Source of the DNA: JAXMBX01 sp046349635
GTDB taxonomy: Bacteria; Planctomycetota; Planctomycetia; Planctomycetales; Planctomycetaceae
DNA length: 64,000 nucleotides
NCBI GenBank assembly: GCA_046349635.1
Contig: JAXMBX010000009.1
Coordinates: 1-64,000 of the forward strand
Direction of reading: 5' to 3'
Both the position numbers and the translations under genes were made by a program. The notes beneath the pieces were generated by a model, which did no database searches, was not told where the DNA came from, and worked only from the letters and a program-made list of their open reading frames with translations. Shown piece by piece: positions 28,301 to 39,394 of this stretch. Every line of letters begins with the position of its first letter. Position 1 is the first letter of the stretch.

Positions 28301-31259
28301 CAGTGAAGGGAGTATTGCTGCCGAACTGCGGGGCCAGATCAACGCTAAAGAACCGGAGCTGCTCTGTCCTGTTCGTGGCGCTGCTGTTCCCGAAGTCGGT
28401 CCAGAAGACGGCGATGTCCGCATCGGCATCCATGAAAACGCTGGTGAGCCCCTGGGAATAATCCCGTTGATTGGGGACGGCGAACTCCGGGCCGACCTTG
28501 GCGCCAGTGGGGTCAAAGAGCTGGGCGTAAACTCCACTTTCATTATGAAGGGTTCCGTCCTGAGTGCTGTTGTTCCAGGCGACGGTGAACCAGCCGGAGT
28601 CACTCACGGCAATAATTGGACCGGAGAAATTTCCCCCTCCGAACGTATTGGCTTTGAAAGGCAGGCCCATTGCCACTCCTGTGGCATCGAACTTCCGGAC
28701 CATGATGCTGTCATTGGGAGCGGTCCCCTGTGACCAGCCGATGAAAAATTCGCCGGTGATTGAGACCGCGGAGGTGATCAGGGCGTCGGGTTCCGCGTAC
28801 TGGACCACAAAATCGTCCTGTCCGTTATCCAGACCATACGAACTGATTTTGCGAAACCGGATCTGTCCGTTGAACAAATCGGTATAGGCAATGACGCCGT
28901 TCCCGTCCCTGTTCAGCGAGACGGTGGGATTTTTCTGGGATCCATCGGTGTACAAACTGACGCGCCATGCGCGCGTCACGATGTTGTTTTTGGAAACAGA
29001 GACGGCCCAGATGTCTTCAACGCAGGTTCCCGACATTGTAAGCGATCAGGACATTGCCGTCCTTGTCGCAGGCTGCCTGCAAATATCCGTTTGTCGCCCA
29101 TGCCTCGGCCACGACGGGAGCAGCCGTGCCCCCTGTCAATTGACCGCTGGAGTTGTAACGATAGAGATAGATTCTGGCGTGACCATTGCTGTATTCCTGA
29201 TACCAGGCAATTCCGAAAGATCCATCGTCCTGAACGACCAGATCCAGGTTGCTGAATTCGTGATTTGAGTGAGGGGCGTTGACCGCAGAAGGTTCCCGGC
29301 AGGGTCGTATTTGCGAATGTAACGGAAATAGGCCGTACTTCCATTCACAACCGCAATCTCTTCCGAGAGTACAAAGTAATTTCCGGCGCCATCCTGTCGA
29401 GTACGGAGAATTGACTCATCCTTGGCAGGATCGGTGATCAGCTTCTGGTCTGCGGTCGGAATCGCGACGGGATCGAGATGGGGAAGCTGATGACGCTGAC
29501 GGTCGTTGGCGGGAGGCTCCAGAATTCATCGCTGAACGAAAATCGGCGAGCCCGCGCAAAAAGGTCTGATTGCCGACGGCAAGCCCGCCAATGTAACCGC
29601 TCCAGGCATAGTTATTGCCGGATTTCGTTCCCGCCCCGAGCCGAAAATCGATATTCGGATCGAATGTCTGGTTTCCGTCGACGTCCCGCCAGAATTCCAC
29701 ATCGTTGATACTGCCCAGGTTGGTCACGACGCTGTTGGCAGTGAGAGTCAGCAGGTCGCTGCCGTCATCGTGAAGCGTGGTCGGTGATGCGACGAGGGAT
29801 CCAATCCTAGGTTTGCCTGATATTACGTAGACCACGAACGACATGCTGACAGATTCATAGGGACTCACTTCTGCCACCACCCTGATCAGATGACTCCCCG
29901 CGGAATTCGCCGGAGGTTCCCAACTGAAGGCTCCGGTCTGCACCTGGATATAGCCCGAGGGGGAGACGAGAGAGTAATAGACAAAGGCACCATCGGGGTC
30001 GGTCGCGTGAATATTCACTTCCAGTCGTTCCCCTTCGAAGACCGCGAACGGTCCGATGTTCGGCTGAGCGAAGAACACAGACTTTGCAGGGAGAGGGGAA
30101 TTGAGATTGATGCCGGTGAGGGAATTGATTGCCAGATCATCAAAGCTGGTGTTAAAGGCGGACCAGGAGACGCGGATCAGACCATCGTTAGAGCCGTCAA
30201 CCCCCTTAGTCCAGTCCATATACTCGTCCCAGTCGATGGAGCCATTCTGGTCGTGGTCAAAGAAATCACGGGATGTGTCATATCCCCAGGGATTCCGAAT
30301 CGAGACGTATGCATTTGCCAAGTCAGTCCCGTTGGGGATTTCGATCCCGAGAATCGTGTAGGCATGGTTATGCACGATGCCATATTGAGAGTTCACAAAA
30401 AACGATGTGGTATTCAACGTGCCGGCGGTGACTGCCTTTCCAGACTCCAACGCGGATTTGATGAGGTTGGCACAACTCAAGCTGAGATTGACATCTTCCA
30501 GCGTCGTCGCGGCCCCCAGGAGTGAGGAGAGGGCAAAGCTCTTCGAGTGGTAATTCTGTCCGAGCGAAGAGGCGAGGTCGAGATAGGCCCGCTGATAGAT
30601 GATGGGCCAGATCTCATCATCATCACCAACGCGAGGGTCTTCCGATTGAGCAATACCGTCAAGACGACTGTCCTGGTGTTGATGACATACTGGTTCTGGG
30701 CATTGAGGCTGTAGAGCTGAACCTTGTAGGTCGTCGTGTTTCCGACCTGCGATTGGATGGTGATGCGGTCTGCCAGGTCACCTGCCCGGCGTGCCGCGGC
30801 ACTTAGACCAGCGTTGAACGCACAACTGTCGAGAAATCCTGGTTCACATCGTCGAAAAAGGCCGCCTTGCTGTCTCCTTCCCCTTGGGATGTCAGGAACA
30901 TCCTGCTACATTTACAGGCTCATCCGCACCATTCACCTCTTCGTCTTCTTCCGGTTCGGGTTTACCGGTTGCAGCCCCGGAAAATTTTGACGCTGGTCGT
31001 GATTCCCCCACGTTATCAGAGGCTTCGGCCTGCCAGGGAAGAGGGCGATTCTGAGCCGTTGGATTGCTGGAGGACTGCCCAATCCGGCCTTCAGGATCGA
31101 GTAGTCCGCCGACAAGAGCGTGCGGACTTCGAGCGACTCCAGGAACCGGGTAACACCTTCCGTGCGCCGCCGTTTGCCGCGGACCTTTTTGAGCACCGTT
31201 TCCTGACGGAGTACGGGGCAAGACTGAATGATTGAGCGGAAGAAAGTCGCGATGTCCAT
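25346..31259 (-). pseudogene. Giant LEPR-XLL exported protein: calpain-family (C2) cysteine peptidase plus cadherin-like and repeat domains, frameshifted
   Basis: ATG 31259; the LEPR-XLL-type motif FLESLEVRTLLSAD is at about residues 39-52. The peptidase follows: Cys around FLDSCAFNAGL (frame change near 30820), His in VHNHAYTILGI and Asn in VSIRNPWGYD, the C2 triad, plus an EF-hand-like DHDQNGSIDWDEYMD. Then come an Ig/cadherin-like region, a beta-propeller-like region (29350-28350), a cadherin domain (VPENSPAGTVVGTVSASDPD), VNDAPVL-type cadherin-like repeats (27700-26600), and at least four 48-residue repeats with GDWNGDGKTDIG. It ends with a basic tail at 25346. Total about 1970 codons with ten or more frame changes. 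It probably sits on the cell surface. Confidence 0.7.
25560..26210 (-). repeat. Tandem 144-bp coding repeats (48 aa, FG-GAP/VCBS-like)
   Basis: The GDW(N/D)GDGKTD motif recurs at exact 144-bp steps (plus-strand anchors 25633, 25777, 25921 and 26065). Each unit reads roughly FRNGTFFLDLNGSRKW, about 7 residues, then FTFGNPSDKPITGDWDGDGK: two strands plus an Asp-rich loop that may bind calcium. The units give an internal standard for spotting indels: TCCGGAAT has become TCCGAAT near 25758, and a TTTGGG run has grown to five Gs near 25680. Confidence 0.75.
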
Positions 31260-31611
31260 GTCTCATCCTCGCTGGGAAAGCCGCAATTGAACGCAAAGGC
31301 GACAGGCGGAATTCCGGGGATTTCGCTGCACATAACTCCCAAAAGTGTTTCTGGGCAGGAGAGAGCAGCAGCCCCTGAATCCATTGCTCTCTAAGGCGTC
31401 GAACCAGCAAGAATGGGACACCCTTTCAGCGCAATTTTCAATCAGCTCTAAGGTGTTTCTGGCAATGCGTTTACACCACGCCCCGCCCCATCTGGAGTAA
31501 GAGGTGTTACCCATGTCCCCGAACACCTGTGACCCTTGACTCCGGTCCATACAGCGGGAGGGGGGCCGGGGGTGAGGGGTTCCCCAAACATCACCCCCGC
31601 AAAGAACACAA

Positions 31612-31643
31612 ACAGCCCGGGGACCGTGAGGTCTCCGGGCTGT
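31612..31643 (-). terminator. Terminator downstream of the 16S rRNA gene
   Basis: Perfect arms ACAGCCCGG (31612-31620) and CCGGGCTGT (31635-31643) with an inner GACC/GGTC pairing. On the minus strand the hairpin is followed by TTTGTGTTCTTT. It lies about 185 bp past the 16S 3' end and before the calpain gene, so the rRNA transcript probably ends here without a 23S gene. The rest of 31260-31826 shows no gene. Confidence 0.7.
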
Positions 31644-31816
31644 CTGGATTTATACAAATGGTTGGTGAGTGAAAGGGTCAGCAGCCAGTGGAAAGCGTTC
31701 TGGTAAATTTGTGAAAGAACCTCGTGAAAAGTTCTTTCGTTTTTGTGATCTCCGTTTTCCTGAAACCTGCTGTGTAAAACACAGTCGATTTCAGGCAACG
31801 ATAGCAAGATCGATCA

Positions 31817-33364
<1,548 letters not shown>

Positions 33365-33548
33365 ATGTATGCCTCATGAGTCACGCTTCCGAAGAACCGC
33401 AACCCTGTGTGAACACACGAACGGTTTGTCGCTAGATCACTCGTCTAAAAAACAGATCTCGAAATAGATCTCGTCTGAAATTCAGAAATTGATTGTGATC
33501 AGCGTCACTTTTCAATGACACTGACCCTCTCAGGGTTCACCAACCAAA

Positions 33549-33561
33549 TTGTCAAAGAACA
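33549..33561 (-). promoter_or_regulatory. boxA antitermination element in the 16S leader
   Basis: On the minus strand TGTTCTTTGACAA closely matches the bacterial rRNA boxA (TGCTCTTTAACAA), which recruits NusB/NusE so that polymerase ignores Rho. It lies about 185 nt before the mature 16S 5' end and about 75 nt after the likely transcription start, as expected for an rRNA leader. Confidence 0.7.
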
Positions 33562-33641
33562 AACTCGCGAACGAAACACTCACCACCTACCACATGACGT
33601 CGTAGGTCGCTGTGTGTCCAGTTCGCGTGTGCGGAAGGTCT

Positions 33642-33669
33642 ATCATAGCGACTGCAAATAAAGTGTCAA
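33642..33669 (-). promoter_or_regulatory. rRNA promoter (sigma-70 type)
   Basis: On the minus strand TTGACA (33669-33664) is separated by 16 bp from TATGAT (33647-33642): a perfect -35 and a 5-of-6 -10 box. Transcription would start near 33634, giving a leader of about 270 nt. The upstream side has an AACATGAGGAGAGATC context without a clear A-tract UP element. Confidence 0.8.
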
Positions 33670-33861
33670 CGATCTCTCCTCATGTTTTTTGACTCCCCGG
33701 AAAGATTCCACCACAAAACTCTTAAGTCCTTCCCCGACAACACAATACGATCAACCCCCATGTCTACAGGTTAAGCCATCCCTCCCTCCTGCGGGGATTG
33801 AACTGCCTCCTGCGGCTCAGGAACCAACTGACAAACACCTCCTCCCACCGGAACACCGACG

Positions 33862-34626
33862 ATGCCACTGAAACTTCCCACCCTCCGAGGCGTTATCGAC
33901 CGCCGGATCCTGGCCAACTACCGCGCAGCTCCGGACTGCCTCGCAGCACTGCTTCCACCTCCATTGCGCCCGCAGATCGTCAACGGCTGGGGCGTCGCCG
34001 GCATCTGCCTGATTCGCCTCCAGCAGATCCGCCCCTGGTTCGCACCCTCATGGCTGGGACTCGCCTCCGAAAACGCGGCCCACCGAATCGCCGTCGAATG
34101 GGAACAAAACGGCTCGCTCCGCCACGGTGTCTATGTCCACCGGCGGGATACTTCCTCCCCACTGAACCAGTGGGCGGGAGGGCGGCTCTTTCCGGGAGTC
34201 CAACACCTGGCGCAATTCGATGTGCGCGAGACCGAGAACCAGTTCAATGTGGACGTCACCAGCCGGGACCGAGAAATGAGCGTCTCAATCGCCGCGAGTC
34301 TCACCGAGACCTGGCCCCGCGACTCCATCTTCAGCGACTTCGACTCCGCCTCCTCGTTTTTCCAGTGCGGCTCGATCGGCTTTTCCCCCTCCTGCGACAC
34401 AGGCCGACTCGACGCGATCGAACTCCGGACTCCCGGCTGGCATGCGGAACCGCTCGCGGTCCAGCATGTCCGCTCCAGTTTCTTCGATAACCGAGACTTG
34501 TTCCCGGAAGGATCTGCTGAATTCGACTGCGCCCTGCTGATGCGAAACATCCCCCACGAATGGCACGCCCAACCGGGACTGCAGACGCAGATCAATGCCC
34601 TCAATACACTGAAACACAGCGCCTAA
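33862..34626 (+). CDS. DUF2071 family protein (YqjF-like)
   Basis: A 254-residue cytoplasmic protein of the DUF2071/acetoacetate-decarboxylase-like fold. It begins with the typical LRGVIDRRILANYR and LLPPPLRPQIVNGWGVAGICLIRL. The middle blocks (NAAHRIAVEWEQNGSLRHGVYVHRRDT, shown here as visible shorter parts AAHRIAVEW and RHGVYVHRRDT) and WPRDSIFSDFDSASSFF, GSIGFSPS also fit. The biochemical role of this family is not known. It starts at ATG 33862 and ends at a strong bidirectional terminator. It is divergent from the 16S promoter, with 190 bp between. Confidence 0.8.
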   Translation: MPLKLPTLRGVIDRRILANYRAAPDCLAALLPPPLRPQIVNGWGVAGICLIRLQQIRPWFAPSWLGLASENAAHRIAVEWEQNGSLRHGVYVHRRDTSSPLNQWAGGRLFPGVQHLAQFDVRETENQFNVDVTSRDREMSVSIAASLTETWPRDSIFSDFDSASSFFQCGSIGFSPSCDTGRLDAIELRTPGWHAEPLAVQHVRSSFFDNRDLFPEGSAEFDCALLMRNIPHEWHAQPGLQTQINALNTLKHSA

Positions 34627-34628
34627 AA

Positions 34629-34659
34629 AAACACCCCGGCCTTTCGGCCGGGGTGTTTT
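34629..34659. terminator. Bidirectional terminator between DUF2071 and rpoD
   Basis: A 13-bp GC-rich stem (AAACACCCCGGCC, 34629-34641) with a TTTC loop and GGCCGGGGTGTTTT (34646-34659). It is flanked by an A-run on the left and T-run on the right, so it can end both the plus-strand DUF2071 transcript and the minus-strand rpoD transcript. Confidence 0.9.
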
Positions 34660-34685
34660 GTGTTCATAGGATCAACCGAGCAAAA

Positions 34686-36383
34686 CTACTCCGCAAGGAC
34701 GAGGGGTTGTTCTTCCAGCGGAACATCCTGATTCTCGGCGTTGACCGGGCGGGACGAATCCAGGAAACCCTTCAACTGGTCGCAGCGGTTCGACGCCTGC
34801 AGTTTGCGCAGCGCCTTCGATTCGATCTGCCGGATCCGTTCGCGGGTCACTTTGAAGATTCTTCCCGTTTCCTCCAGCGTGTAGCTGTAGCCGCCACCCA
34901 GGCCGTACCTCAGGCGGATGATTTCCCGCTCGCGATACGTCAGGCTCTTCAGGACGTGCTCGATCTTGTCCTTCAGAAGCTTGTGCATCGCCGTGTCGGT
35001 CGGACTCCGCTCGCAGCCATCTTCCAGGAAGTCACCGAAGCTGCTGTCTTCGCTTTCACCGACGGGGATATCCAGGCTGATCGGGTGCCGCCACGTTTTG
35101 AGAATCCGTTCGGTCTCTTCAACACCCAGACCGACCGCTTCCGCCAGTTCCTCGACGCTTGGCTCGCGGCCGGTCGCCTGACGGATCTGTTCGCTCTTCG
35201 ATTTCAGTTGCGAAATGCACTGGAACATGTGGACCGGGATGCGGATCGTGCGGGCATGATCGGCCACCGCACGCGTAATCGCCTGGCGAATCCACCACGT
35301 CGCGTAGGTCGAGAACTTGTACCCACGGCGGTACTCGTATTTCTCGACGCCCCGCATCAGCCCCGCGTTCCCTTCCTGAATCAGATCCAGGAAGCTCAAG
35401 CCGCGGTTGCGGTATTTCTTGGCGATGGAAACGACCAGTCGCAGGTTTCCGCCCGACAGCTTCTGCTTGACGCGGGTCCACATTTCAAAGCGGGAAATCG
35501 CGGCGTACACGCGGCGGGCGAGTGATTCCGGAGTTTCCTGGGTCAGTTCGATCAGGTCCTTCAGTTCCCGGTCCAGACAATCGAGGCTGTCGCGGCCACT
35601 GTTCGTTTTCCCGGCACGGACCTGCTGATCCAGTTCGGTCATGCGGCGAGAAATCTGTTCCATCCGGCGGAGAATCGGCTGCAGGCGCTGCGTCCGCAAG
35701 CTCAGCTCTTCGGCGAGCGTCGCAGCCTTGCGACGACGACGCACCAGACGCTTCTCAACCACCACCCGTTCTTCACGGGACGTTTCCGCGCACTGCAGAA
35801 TCCGGAAGTCGGCGGCGTTCTCCGTCAGCAACCGATCCAGCGTCTGCAGGTTGAGAGGCATACGACCAGTGATCTGCTCTTTGCGAATATTCTCGGTATC
35901 GGAAGTCCGCAGAGTCCGCTCAAAGGGGAGTTCCCCCGCCTGCACCTTCTTCAGCATGTCGATCGTCTGACGGAGCGCGAAATCGCTTTCCATGACGACC
36001 CGACGCATCCGCTTACGGCAGATTTCAATCTGCTTCGCGAGGTAGATTTCCCGTTCGCGCGACAGCAGGGGAATGTGCCCCATCTGGCTCAGGTACATCC
36101 GCACCGGATCCCGCGAGATCGCGGCGTTTTGCAGATTGAGCGCCTTTTCCTGGCTGGCGTTCGTGATCGTGGGCTGCTCGGCCTCTTCGAAGGCGGGATC
36201 GCTTCCCGCCCCATCATCGACGACATCCAGTTGCAGCTCTTCCAGCATCAGGACCAGGTGATCCACGACGGCCGGGTCTCCCCCTTCATCGGGAAGAAAT
36301 TCATTGATCTGCTGGAATGTCAGAAAGCCTTGTTGTTTTCCGGTTTCCAGTAACGCACTAAACCGTTCATCCAATCGATGCAC
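34686..36383 (-). CDS. rpoD: Primary RNA polymerase sigma factor (RpoD/SigA)
   Basis: A 565-residue housekeeping sigma factor. An N-terminal region 1.1 (FLTFQQINEFLPDEGGDP) is followed by region 1.2 (PVRMYLSQMGHIPLLSRERE), a non-conserved region, region 2 (NLRLVVSIAKKYRNRGLSFLDLIQEGN and the -10 recognition helix YATWWIRQAITRAVADHA), region 3 (HMFQCISQLKSKSEQIRQAT) and region 4 (LTYREREIIRLRYGLGGGYS, then FKVTRERIRQIESKALRKL). It starts at GTG 36383, fixed by an AGGAGG Shine-Dalgarno five or so bases upstream. It lies downstream of the ABC exporter on the same strand with its own 234-bp upstream gap. Confidence 0.97.
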   Translation of the reverse strand: MHRLDERFSALLETGKQQGFLTFQQINEFLPDEGGDPAVVDHLVLMLEELQLDVVDDGAGSDPAFEEAEQPTITNASQEKALNLQNAAISRDPVRMYLSQMGHIPLLSREREIYLAKQIEICRKRMRRVVMESDFALRQTIDMLKKVQAGELPFERTLRTSDTENIRKEQITGRMPLNLQTLDRLLTENAADFRILQCAETSREERVVVEKRLVRRRRKAATLAEELSLRTQRLQPILRRMEQISRRMTELDQQVRAGKTNSGRDSLDCLDRELKDLIELTQETPESLARRVYAAISRFEMWTRVKQKLSGGNLRLVVSIAKKYRNRGLSFLDLIQEGNAGLMRGVEKYEYRRGYKFSTYATWWIRQAITRAVADHARTIRIPVHMFQCISQLKSKSEQIRQATGREPSVEELAEAVGLGVEETERILKTWRHPISLDIPVGESEDSSFGDFLEDGCERSPTDTAMHKLLKDKIEHVLKSLTYREREIIRLRYGLGGGYSYTLEETGRIFKVTRERIRQIESKALRKLQASNRCDQLKGFLDSSRPVNAENQDVPLEEQPLVLAE

Positions 36384-36478
36384 GATCCCCTCCTTGTAGT
36401 GTCATCGTCCTGAAATTCCCGGGCTGCTTTGACAACGCCGATCCTCGGCATTGCATTTCCAATCAACCCGACAACCTC

Positions 36479-36496
36479 AAGTACATCCTTGTACTT
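36479..36496. promoter_or_regulatory. Small perfect inverted repeat upstream of rpoD
   Basis: AAGTACA (36479-36485) and TGTACTT (36490-36496) with a TCCT spacer lie about 100 bp upstream of the rpoD start. It is a possible operator or a short leader hairpin. The 36384-36617 gap holds no gene, and I could not pick a clear rpoD promoter. Confidence 0.35.
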
Positions 36497-36617
36497 CACA
36501 CACGCACATCGTCACTCGCGCCTATTTTTGCAGTGAGCTTCATCTCCGATGAATCCACTGCGACGTATTGTAGCGTTGGCTCTGATGTTTTCCACCGGAC
36601 CAACAAATTTCTTCGCG

Positions 36618-38666
36618 CTAAGCACTCTTCTGTCGAACCTGAATCTGGTGCAGCTTCTGATAGACCGTGCACGTCTTCAGAAGTTCCTGGTGCGTACCGA
36701 CCGCCACAAGCTTTCCGTGATCCATCACCGCGATGCGGGAAACGAGATCGAGAACGCTCTGCGTGACGGAATGTGTAATGATGAATGTCGTGCGCCCCTT
36801 CACAAAACTCGCCAACGTCTTGTGAATCAGGTATTCGCTTTGTGAATCGATCGCCGACGTCGCTTCGTCCAGAATCAGGATCGCGGGATTTCTCAAAATG
36901 GCGCGGGCCAGCGAGATCCGCTGCCGCTGACCACCCGACAGCCGCATTCCCTTTTCCCCGACGCGGGTCTCGAACCGTTCGGGGAACTGATCGAGAAACT
37001 GCAGCACGTGTGCCTGACGGGCAGCCTCTTCGATCTCCTTGCGACTCGCCTCGGGACGGCCGTAGCGAATGTTCTCATAAATGGATTCGTCAAACAGGAT
37101 GGTCTCCTGCGTGACGACACCCAGTTGACTCCGCAGATCCCGAATTCGACATTGGCGGATATCGATTCCATCGACGAGGACGGAACCCCGCTCCGGGTCG
37201 TAGTACCGCGGCAGCAGGTTGACCAGCGTCGATTTGCCGGAACCGTTGTCCCCCACCACGGCGATCACTTCCCCCGCATCCACCTTCAGGGAGACCTGCT
37301 CCAAAGCCGGCCCTCGACCCGATTCGGACGATCCCAGGTAAGCGAACGTCAGATCCTTGAACTCAATCGATTCTTCGTGACGGGGCAATTCCATCGGAAT
37401 CACCGGGTCTTTCACCAGCGATTGCATCTCCATCAGATGGAACACCCGGTCCGCCGCTGCGGACGCCTTCTTCAACTTCGCATACACGCTCGAAAGCTTC
37501 CGGACAGGATCCAGAATCCCCGCCAGCAGGGCATAAAGCACAAACAGCTCCGCAATCGTCATCGGCCCCGTCGAGAGCGTGATCCCCCAGATCTGATTCG
37601 TATGCCGCAGGACGAGATACGCTCCCGGGCACATGGCAATCAGCAGGGCGAAGATTCCCAGGACTTCGATCACCGGATTCGTCAGGGCATCGACGGTCAC
37701 GATGCTCATCGACTTCCGGAAGTAGTTTTTATTTTCCTTGTGAAAGCGCTGCCGGTGACGCGGAGCACCGTTGACGCCAGGACGACTACGCCGTCCAGTG
37801 TTTCTTCCAGCACCTTATAGATGCGGGACATGCTCCTCCATGTTCCGATGGCTCGCCTTCTTCAGCGGACGACCCATCCGATGAAAAATAAGCGCCGCCA
37901 ACGGCACGAAGACCAGCGAGAAGCCGCCGTCAACTGCCAGTTGATCCAGAAGGCAAACAGAATGCAGACAGAGCCTTCAGAGGTTCGCGGACCAGCTTCC
38001 CTGATCAGCAATAGCCCGTTCGCCATCACATCCACTTCATGCGTCACCAAGCGCGAGCAGTTCGGACGTTCCCGATTTGCAGATCGTCTGATAATCCAGC
38101 TTGAGAGTGACGCAGGCAATCCTTGCGAACCGACATCGTGATCAGCTGCACGACACGCCTGTTCAGAAATTCCGGGAAGGAAATGGCAAAAACCTTGATG
38201 ACCGTCGCCACCAGGATAAACAGCAGAATCACGGCGAAGGTGTCAAACTGGTCACGCGGAACCCACGGCAGAATGCAAAGCGCTTCCAGCCATCGATACA
38301 GCACCAGTTCTCGCGACGCCGACGTGAGCTTCGACTGCAGGTCGCTTTCTCGCTCAACTGCGACAGGTTAGGCCGAAAACCCGAATTTTGCCCGTGATTC
38401 CGCTACCCGCGCGTCCAGCTTTTGCAACGCGCGAACAGATCCCGGCTTTCGGCATCTTTCTCGCGGATCTGCTGGTTGACGTACTGCTGCAGATTCTGAT
38501 CGGTGACCAGCACCTTCATGATCGGAAACGCGATCGAGAGATTCAGTCCCCAGAAGAGCCGCGACAAGGACGGCGAAGAACGACGACAACAGCAGTTGCC
38601 GGCGATGAGGCATGACATACGGCAGAAGTCGTGCGAGCGTCCGTTCACAATTTCAACTTCGTCCAT
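36618..38666 (-). CDS. ABC exporter, fused permease-ATPase (MsbA/lipid-exporter type), frameshifted in the membrane domain
   Basis: The C-terminal 363 codons (37709-36618) are intact: the end of the membrane domain (VIEVLGIFALLIAMCPGAYL, ELFVLYALLAGILDPVRKLS) and a complete ATPase with VVGDNGSGKSTLVNLL, the Q-loop VTQETILFDESI, signature RLSGGQRQRISLARAI, ILILDEATSAID and the H-loop FIITHSVTQ. Upstream frames give the first helices: LLLSSFFAVLVAALL, WGLNLSIAFPIMKV, AVILLFILVATVIKVFAI, NRRVVQLITMSVRKDCLRH and HEVDVMANGLLLIREA. ATG 38666 (MDEVEIVNGRSHDFCR) is the likely start. About six frameshifts affect 37.7-38.6 kb only. Such exporters move lipids or peptides across the inner membrane. Confidence 0.78.
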
Positions 38667-39394
38667 GAATTTGAGTCCAGCCCGATCCCCCTTCAGAGAT
38701 CCGTCCGGACTATTCTGCCGTCACTTCCTCGGCGGCCCCTTCCCTCATCCCGAGTTCGCAGGGCGCGTTCAGCCGAATTCCGTCACGGCAACCACACAGA
38801 GAATCCATCCCCCGGAGCGACCGAAGCCGCTTTCATCTGCGAGTCCACGAAGCTGAGTTCGCATATCGCACTGACTTCACCAAAAGCTTTCTGCTGAAAA
38901 TCACGCCGTTTTCAAACCAATTTTTGAACAGACCGGCCTTCGCGAAAACTTTCGGGAAGCCCTTCTAACAGAAATCCGCAAAACGGAGCAAGAGGAGATT
39001 TTGGACCGGAAACATGACGGGTTCGAAAGCAGGTCTTCTCCTCAAACAGCGAGCCACCACAGTTGATCGCTGAACGACCAGCAACGCTGTTGTAATCCTT
39101 TCCAAAAAACTTGAGGCAATTTTTGCCGGTATTTACATTTTGAAAAAATTACATGAGAATTCAGTTCTCACCACATGGACCGCGAGCAGTCCAAAAAAAA
39201 TATCTAGAGTGTTGAATCCACATGAGTTAACGGCGTCTCTCGCGCCGGAAACTGCAAGTCCGTTGTTGTCTGGTACGCGCCGTGCATGCATCAACCTGCG
39301 ATCGTTGGTGGCTTCATGGATGAAGGGACCACGATCCCAGCCGAGGCTTCAATCCTCTGCTGATCTTCGACCTGATCACAGGAAGACTAAGAGC
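38667..39394. other. Intergenic region between divergent genes
   Basis: About 730 bp between the ABC exporter start and the metallopeptidase start. 38900-39200 is AT-richer than its surroundings and includes the stretch around 39100-39170 (poly-A/T tracts), where the plus-strand promoter probably lies. An in-frame extension of the peptidase back to 39140 reads without hydrophobic or domain character and is not supported. No RNA gene was seen. Confidence 0.45.
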
